Positions 17,637 through 23,816 of a stretch of 23,816 nucleotides of DNA are shown one piece after another. A program made the position numbers and the translations under genes. Origin of the DNA: Perkinsus marinus ATCC 50983. Taxonomy: Eukaryota > Perkinsozoa > Perkinsida > Perkinsidae. The stretch is taken from assembly GCF_000006405.1 (NCBI RefSeq), contig NW_003212648.1:22393-46208 (forward strand). Direction: 5' to 3'. Under the pieces are notes generated by a model that did no database searches, was not told where the DNA came from, and saw only the letters and a program-made list of their open reading frames with translations. Every line of letters starts with the position of its first letter. Within the stretch, counting starts at the first letter, position 1.

Positions 17637-19491
17637 CTATTCAACTTTAGCGTCAATATCAGATATCAGCTGATCCATCTGAATCTTCTCACCGGGCTTG
17701 AAGGCAGGTAACCCACGATACGGACAGGTACCACATCTGATACGAAAATGTTACTACAGCGCTCAACGAGTCTAATCATTATAAAAAAATGCAGATACCT
17801 AGTTATGATATGGGGAAATCGTTTAAACCCGTTAACTCTCAGTGTTGGAGAAATATATGCTCGAGTTTCTAAGCTGAGCTCATGAATTTCCTAACTAATT
17901 ACAGAAGTTTACATACGAATTAGTGTACAGGAAGCAATGCGAATTTCCCCAGACTTCCAATATTGTCGCCAACACATGTAATTGACAATGACCATATTCC
18001 GCGACAAAATTTACTTGCTGGTGGATTTGGAACATGAAAATTCGATGGGAAGCGAGACTCCTTAGCGCATGCGTCACTACCTGAATGCGTCGCCAAGATA
18101 ACAGTTTCCACAGTTACTCTTGACCTCGCCCTTCTTGGCTTCTTCAATCCTCTTCTTGGCCTCTTCCGCACCAACCTTTACCTCTAATTCGGCACGTCCA
18201 CAGCTGCAATTTCTAAGAGTAGTAAGCACACCACTTAACAGCTGAGATTAACTATTTCGGGTCAACTAGCTATCACATGAAGCTCAAGCGCGACTATGCG
18301 TAACTATGCACAAATTCGAGCCAGATTGGAGTATGATAAGCATTAGTAGCCGCCCACTCTAAAACTAGGAGTGCATATTGGAGGTGATTTTCAAGGTAAT
18401 TCGTCCCATCGATGGTCTCAGAAAGGAAGTAAAGGAAGCTTATCCTACTTGCATGCTCGTGGCTTGTTATCGCAGGAATCTTTCCCGCCACCAACGGTTT
18501 CCGGTACGGGTTCAAGGAAGTCATCCTCATCATCATCGTCGTTGTCCAATAAGGATTTACCACAGAGTGCTGATTGGGCCTACAACAAAATAGTGTACAA
18601 TCACACACAGTGGAAACACCATAGTGAATTCGGCCGAGGAGCGTACAGTGGCGTTATGAAGGCTAAGGAGATGTTGCATACATCCTATAATGTGGAGCTT
18701 CCTCCCGAATCAATTACCATATCAAATGTAAAAGTAACACTGGGCGTTCCTGGCTTCCGACAAGCATAGTGGACAAAACCACATGCCTTATTTAGCTCAT
18801 GGCCACCAGTGAAACCAGCAAAGACCGTCTCCATGCTTAGATCTAGTTTATCATCTGGATGTAGTATCTAGGAACATCTACTGTAGGGTTTATTCCGGAC
18901 ACTTCAATGCTTACGAAGATGTTAACAACTCCAGCGGGCTTCAACAGAGCGGCGACTTTGCTGAGGAAATAATAGTCAACCTGAAGAGATCCCGACGTGC
19001 AACGACGCTTGACTGTAGAGTTACCTTCATTTTGGCTTCCTCGCTGAACAGGGCGATCTGATCGAACGCTAGCCTCGGAAATGCAGTGAGATGTTCAGGC
19101 ATCGTCAAGTCGGCCTGAGGCGTGAGATAGCTCTTAAGCCAGTTCAGGGACTTGGGAAAATTAGTTATTCTGTGTTGTGAAGTCCCCGACAACGAGAGGA
19201 AATTAACATCTCGAGACGTACACACGTCTCGAAACGACAATGTGTTACATACGTTAGTTCTCCCTACCAAAAAAGGAAATAATTTTCATAACGATCCAAC
19301 GGCAAGACTTTCGTGTTATAGACGAAATCATCAATAAGACTTACCTGCCCAGGCAGAGTGAACACTGCGAGGTAATTATTGATCATTCGCTTCAAACTGG
19401 ACGACATGTCAGCCGCCCGTGGGGCTACTATCAGTACAGTGCCTTGGACAGCCGTGTACGGGTTGAGATGCCTTGACGAGGAACAGGACAT
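17637..19491 (-). CDS. CIAPIN1: Anamorsin / Dre2, cytosolic Fe-S assembly factor
   Basis: Seven exons join in consistent phase into 283 residues: 19345-19491, 19025-19150, 18915-18980, 18718-18867, 18449-18579, 18081-18212 and 17637-17736. The N-terminal part is methyltransferase-like without a cofactor motif ([28 protein letters not shown]). An acidic linker follows ([14 protein letters not shown]), then the C-terminal Fe-S motifs KPRACKNCSCG (2Fe-2S), [19 protein letters not shown] (twin CX2C, 4Fe-4S) and [11 protein letters not shown]. All key cysteines are present. In other eukaryotes this protein takes electrons from the diflavin reductase Tah18/NDOR1 for cytosolic Fe-S cluster assembly. 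The length is slightly below the human protein (312). The ATG at 19489-19491 is the first in frame; an extra upstream exon cannot be excluded. It is convergent with the giant gene. Confidence 0.95.
17840..18010 (-). mobile_element. hAT-type MITE in anamorsin intron
   Basis: Starts CAGTGTTGGAGAAATATATG, with AAGCTGAGCTCATGA and GCCAACACATGTAATTGA inside. The far end near 18010 is decayed. It occupies about half of the 344-nt intron 17737-18080, which separates the two CX2C halves of the 4Fe-4S motif. The target duplication is unclear. Confidence 0.65.
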
Positions 19492-19735
19492 GAAGTAGGA
19501 CTATACAATTGACACTATAAAACCCTTGGGCGTTGACATCAAATACTGCGGATGTCACCAATAGCAACTTTTGTGCAGTTGCACGTAAAGCGTCACACGT
19601 GTCGACCAATTCACTACTCGCAGCTTAATCTTGCTATCTTGTGCCCTCTTGCTGAGCTCAGTATAGATGTATACGTAAGAACGTGCCGAACATACGGCCC
19701 ACATTGACGCTTAGCATATGGTATGTACTGTACAT

Positions 19736-19794
19736 GACGGTCTGATCAATCTATAGTTGTACATAATGTACAATTGTAGATTGATTAGACCGTC
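19736..19794. repeat. 29-bp inverted repeat, 1-nt spacer
   Basis: Arms 19736-19764 and 19766-19794 begin GACGGTCT and end AGACCGTC. The three mismatches all become G-U pairs in RNA read along the plus strand, so the transcript could fold with no unpaired stem base. It lies about 245 bp upstream of the anamorsin start codon. Confidence 0.8.
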
Positions 19795-19821
19795 GAATTT
19801 AGGCGGATTATTTCTTAACTG

Positions 19822-20031
19822 CAGGGTGTCCCAAAAAAATGTGCTGTTTTGATTAACTTTTTCTGTAAGCTGGTCAAAATTCGCTTACAACGGAACAGGT
19901 CACACTTTGCTGTTATTTTACTCGAGTAATAACTGCATATAAATGTTACTTTTCACAGCTTGAAACTTCGCTGAATATTCAACTTTTACAAAAAGCTATT
20001 CAAAAAAACACATTTTACTTGGAGCACCCTG
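19822..20031. mobile_element. 210-bp MITE with Tc1/mariner-like ends
   Basis: The left end is CAGGGTGTCCCAAAAAAATG. The right end, read inward, is CAGGGTGCTCCAAGTAAAAT, and the similarity extends for about 30 bp. CAGGGTGTCCCAAAA is a common terminus of IS630/Tc1/mariner-type transposons. A TA lies immediately right (20032-20033), but TG lies on the left, so the target duplication is damaged. No transposase is present. Confidence 0.75.
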
Positions 20032-20033
20032 TA

Positions 20034-20771
20034 TTCGGTGGCTATAGACCGATTAGTCTTCTACTGTCTGCACTAGACTCTGTGATCGTGACTAGTTCGA
20101 CCACTACTAGCTCTTGGGCCACCACTATTAGGACCAGAGACTACTATTGCTCAAACTATTAAAGCGCGCCTTAGTGGTTTGGTCTACTCAGATTCTGTTT
20201 TCCCCAAGACTCTAAACGCTCCCTACAAGCCCACCGCCGAGCCGAGCAAATGTGATGGGTCTATGGCAGAGACCATCGCATAGTTCACGAATCACATCAT
20301 GATTATGATCTATGATAGTCTTGGATCACATAGTTTTCGGCGTCTGGTATCCATGATCAACGGCTGTTGAATGTTGGCAGCCCACCGAGTCGGACTTTCG
20401 AACTCACACAGCACGTATTGTTAAGAAACATCACTGTAGCAATACCGCATGCGATATTCAAGCCAACATCATGTTAACAACATCTCGCAATGCCCGGAAC
20501 AAGCATATCTCATCTGCTATTGCTGATGGCTATCCATCGATGATGCACTTCGTTTTGAGTTCACTTTCTCGATAACCTACGAATCAACAGCAGCACAGCA
20601 GCACAATAATTTGACCTTTCAAGAGAATTCTCTACTCGAGGAGGATCTTATGGCAATCATTCTTACGTTTCCATATCGGTTTTGCTACTGTTATTATAAA
20701 TCTGTCACGCGCCCCTCAGAAACACATTTTAGGCAAGCCTCACTGTAAGTATCTCCTTCAGGTTTTTGCCA
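20034..20771. other. Intergenic region, no gene recognised
   Basis: A 40-codon open stretch on plus (20161-20280; KARLSGLVYSDSVFPKTLNA) looks mildly protein-like but has no start, partner exons or family I recognise. Inverted bits around 20296-20335 (ATCACATCATG...) add weak secondary structure. The region should contain the 3' UTR of the downstream minus-strand gene near 20771. Confidence 0.4.
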
Positions 20772-23700
20772 CTAATTGCTTTCCCATTCCTGGACAATGC
20801 CGTGGCTATAGCAGGAGCCCCTTGTTCCATCCATTCCCAGGGCCTCATCGTCTTCTGAAGAATTTGTTGTGCTATTTATTATGATTACTGCGGTCACTTC
20901 GCATGCTGCAACAGTAGCGGCCTTGCCGCTAGACATGTAAGGTTCAACGGAGTAGATGTAGGGGTCGTATGGGTGACGGCACTGTAGCCCAGTTACTTTA
21001 CACGGCCACCATATGTTCTTGCGAACACTCTGAGCACACAGTGTGTATGAATTCAACATACAAATGCGTTACTCTCCAAGATTATCAAGAATCGATCCGA
21101 AACTAGATCGCATATAAAATGCAAGCACTGATATGAACAACTTTAAACTGCGATAGCGATAACTTGATCCGTCCCGCGCTCGGCCACAGAACTTGTCTTT
21201 GTCTCACCGAGCTCCACACATCCTCGCCAATCCTATAGCACACTTTACGACCAGCCAGCCATTTCTTCTGACACGGCCAGCAGACCCACTCCTGAACGCT
21301 ATAGCAGAACTTGGCGAGTATAATGCAGGAGCACCACCATTTTAGTGAAGTCGACCTCCTCCGGTAGCTCTGGCTCGTGACATGCCTTGTGCCAATGCTT
21401 TTGGCAGTTGCAGCATCTAATCGTCGGTATCGTGCTTTGACCACGGCACTTCTCACAGAGAGTAGAAGAACCTTTTATGTCTCATGATATGCGACATAAC
21501 CCGGTACTTGTGCTACCTCGTCTCGGTCTACGTCTCGATCGACTGGCCGAGTTCTCGTCAGTCTTTACCTGAAAGTGACTCCTTCATCAGGGAAAGAATT
21601 TCCAACACTGCGACAATAGAGCGCGAATAACGGACGTCATTTCTCCCCGCCGTGGCTTCATCACAAAATAGCTGCTATAGAATAATACATTATATAGCAC
21701 CAGATCGAAATAGGGATCAATGTGGCCGCGGCCCGAGTTCCCAAGCTTACCTGCTGGAAGGTCTTATTCCATGCTAGCGCTATCTCATTGACAGGATTTA
21801 TATTAGTCTCAGATTGGGTCGACCTTTGTCTCTTCTTCGCTGCTTTTCTCGGCTCCTTCGGCACTTTGTTCCTCCGTTTACGGTCAGATGTCGATTTCGT
21901 TCCGCGACCCTCCGTTGTTTTCAACTGCGGCTCCTTCTCGAGCCCTTCAGAACTGGTCTCATTGGTTGGTTCGTCGATCACCACAGTGCTCGAATCACAT
22001 GGTGTGACTTCGGCGGGCAAACACGGACGAGATTTCCACCTCAGCCACTCGAGTAGGAGCACATCTGTGATTTCATTTTCTGTGAATGAATTCCCGAACC
22101 TATTCCGAATCTGCCGAGCTCGCAGCTCGACGAATTTTCTCAGAGGCGATGCGGAAACAACATGGATTGTATCCTTCTTATGCTCTGGCACCGGGTTCTC
22201 CACCCGAGATCTACTATCCAATTCGGGTTTTTCAAACGCTGCAGGATGATCATAAACTGTCCGCTTCGGTAACACCCGATTCTTTTCGGGCTGTGCCAAT
22301 GGTAGAGCTGTCGGCTCAGTTGCTTTCGGCAGATGCCGCTGAGACTTTAAACAAGGAGGTTGATGATCTTTGTTATCGATGCCACCACCGAGACGATCTA
22401 ATAGAATGCCTGCGATGAGGCTACGACTACAGCCAGGAGGGGCCTAAGCCGGTTAGAAATAGAGGATCGTTGGGGTGAGGGACTCATCACCTCCTCCCCT
22501 GTCACTTCCCTGAAGACCTCGCAAATTTCTTCCTCGTCGGCGTGTACAAGTGAGAGTTTCAGCTGATCGAGCTCCGTCGTATTCACAGTCGTCTCCCACG
22601 CAGTTCCATTCTGCGATAAAAAAGTGCGCCTCGAGAGCTCTGTCATAGCTCCTTCACCACAGGGCGATTCATTCCTTATCCGACAATTTAGCGTGTAAAT
22701 CTGAGTAATTTAGAGTTCTGTGTTTGAAACTTCGTGAGTTGGTGAACGAGGCCGCGTGCAATCTTCCATCGATACAGTCATTCCACGATGGATCTCATAG
22801 CACGAGTCATAAAATTCAGCAGCGATGTTCCAACCTTCGGCATCTCCCGGCTCAGCACGAGCCGACAGAAGCACTGATGAACCCATGTGAAACAGAGTCT
22901 TCAAAAGGAATGATCCCACTAACTTTCGGAGGCATTCCACTCTTATCAACTGATTCATCCGGAGGACCACTGACGGAAGGACCGGTCGACAGCGGTGATC
23001 GCGGGCTGGCTTCTCTATGGAAGGTCGGCCTCGTTAATGGTGACAACTCTACCGCGTTCAACACCGGAGTCTGAAGCCCACCTTTCATGGGATCTACGAG
23101 CTACTCTTGTCCCCACCTCAGCAGGTCCGGCTGGCTTTGATATATCCCCGGTATTTTCCCCCACTTTCGACTCGCGCGTTTGGTCGACCTCGACGGCCAC
23201 ATGAGTCATCATTGGTTCCGCTATCGGATTTGATGGAGCTTCCTCAGTTGCCTGGGCTTTTGATGCAGCCATCTTGCAAGCTTGAGTCGATTGGTGTCTC
23301 GAAAGGGCGTCAACTGTCTTGAACAGCTGTAGTTTCATACACAATGCACAACGGTAGTATTGACCTGTAAAAACCCCTATATCGGAGAATACATGATTAA
23401 TCTACCAAGACAGTAGTCTGCTGTACAGAATCGCAACGGCTGTGCTGCGCCCATAGTTTCAGCATACACATCAGTACAGTTTGGGAAAAGAAATATGCAC
23501 ATCGTCAACTACATATGTTGACGACAATATGAAAATAATTTCGGAGAATTACTATTAATTTATGTACATTTCTATGCGAATTCATAAGTAAGCTTTTACA
23601 ATTAGTGAGGAAACTCCTGACCAGAAGCGAGGAGAGCAAACATATATATTCCAACACCAGTATCAAGACACATACAACAGCACTACAGCAACGTACCTCC

Positions 23701-23816
23701 ATCGTTGGTATTAACCACAGAATAACACTTCACTTTTCCTCCCAACAAAGCAAGAGGCTCTGGACTGCTCAGCATGTGATCCGGATCGAACTTCACATTC
23801 CCATTGGCCCTCTTTT
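20772..23816 (-). CDS. Zinc finger / PHD / PWWP chromatin-type protein, 5' partial
   Basis: Exons from the 5' side: 23697-23816 (cut by the window edge), 23117-23364, 22731-22949 (both boundaries of the last and the end of 23117 are tentative), 22491-22610, 21751-22338, 21569-21671, 21338-21471, 21208-21291 and 20772-21029. Phases agree throughout. Domains in order: a C2H2-like finger (YRCALCMKLQLFKTVDALSR then HQSTQAC), a basic nuclear-localisation-type stretch (KRRNKVPKEPRKAAKKRQRS), a complete C4HC3 PHD finger (CEKC, RCCNCQKHWHKAC, WVCWPC), and a PWWP start (GEDVW, then RKNIWWPCKV) at the C-terminus. PHD and PWWP domains bind histone tails and nucleosomal DNA, so a nuclear reader role is inferred. 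No catalytic domain is seen in the part visible. Confidence 0.8.
21208..21471 (-). CDS. PHD finger, split over two exons
   Basis: Exon 21338-21471 gives C-x2-C, C-x2-C, H-x2-C (CEKC, CCNC, HWHKAC). Exon 21208-21291 supplies the last pair in WVCWPC. The 46-nt intron between them (GTGGTG...GTTCAG) is phase 0. All eight zinc ligands are present in PHD order. Exon 21208-21291 ends in GEDVWSS, which starts the PWWP fold completed by exon 20772-21029. Confidence 0.85.
21751..22338 (-). CDS. Large basic exon of the PHD/PWWP gene
   Basis: 196 codons with acceptor TTTAAAGTCTCAG and donor GTAAGC. It begins RHLPKATEPTALPLAQPEKN. A helical, charged region LRKFVELRARQIRNRFGNSF and TENEITDVLLLEWLRW is followed by a low-complexity basic stretch rich in Lys and Arg. 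I do not recognise a named fold here. The basic stretch fits nuclear import or DNA contact. Confidence 0.7.
23477..23654 (+). mobile_element. hAT-type MITE in intron of the PHD/PWWP gene
   Basis: Starts CAGTTTGGGAAAAGAAATAT and runs through CAACTACATATGTTGACGAC to GAGGAAACTCCTGACC and ATATATTCCAA. The final bases of the terminus are missing. CATCAGTA (23469-23476) and CACCAGTA (23655-23662) are a 7/8 direct repeat. The element lies in intron 23365-23696, whose removal gives NTNDG-GQYYRCALC in phase 1. Confidence 0.65.

Noticed and set aside
18371-18769. 132-codon plus-strand open frame
   Set aside because: It overlaps anamorsin exons 4 and 5 on the minus strand, where conserved Fe-S and acidic-linker sequence is read; the plus frame is a shadow.
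20034-20771. Possible decayed gene or element in the intergenic region
   Set aside because: Only short open stretches with no recognisable motif, start or splice pattern; kept as unexplained rather than named.
22368-22418. CYRCHHRDDLIEC on the plus strand, like the start of a PHD finger
   Set aside because: No further zinc ligands follow, and the stretch lies opposite an intron of the minus-strand gene whose real PHD finger is at 21208-21471.
22086-22418. Plus-strand open frames over 21722-22418
   Set aside because: They mirror the lysine- and serine-rich minus-strand exons, which have good splice sites and phase agreement.
1-23816. CRISPR arrays, operons, ribosome binding sites
   Set aside because: No regularly spaced direct repeats; dense spliceosomal introns show that the DNA is eukaryotic nuclear.

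Overview
The window is nuclear DNA from an intron-rich protist. Spliceosomal GT-AG introns are very dense and many are only 45-56 nt long. The one complete tRNA gene does not encode CCA. The long plus-strand gene encodes a repeat family (cysteine-rich 'CYCD...VRGP' units plus 'APxGFxF' and 'NPxxxPxxNxW' motifs) that I associate with perkinsids, dinoflagellates and chromerids. A Perkinsus-like alveolate is my best guess; this is inference, not proof. A run of 100 N (13717-13816) marks a scaffold gap.

Plus strand, before 1 to 17115: one giant gene of about 41 exons whose 5' end lies outside the window. Most junctions were checked by phase. It encodes a secreted or surface protein made of many copies of one beta-rich module and ends in a hydrophobic tail with no cytoplasmic segment, as in GPI-anchored proteins. 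Its introns are unusual. One 104-nt intron holds a complete tRNA-Arg(TCG) gene, and three tiny introns (45, 62 and 45 nt) consist almost wholly of a tRNA 3' half whose Pol III T-run doubles as the polypyrimidine tract. Eight introns carry a short near-palindrome with a GGCGCG core, three share a 28-nt motif near their 3' end, and nine hold copies of a roughly 155-200 bp hAT-type MITE.

Minus strand, 17637-19491: a complete seven-exon gene for anamorsin (CIAPIN1/Dre2), the cytosolic Fe-S cluster assembly factor, convergent with the giant gene. One intron holds another copy of the MITE.

Minus strand, 20772 to beyond 23816: a nuclear chromatin-type protein with a C2H2-like zinc finger, a basic stretch, a complete PHD finger split over two exons and a PWWP domain at the C-terminus. 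Its 5' end is outside the window, and one intron again holds the MITE.

Between the two minus-strand genes (19492-20771) lie a 29-bp hairpin and a 210-bp MITE with Tc1/mariner-like ends. The three genes show no functional link. What unites the window is the set of short elements that sit in, or make up, its introns.
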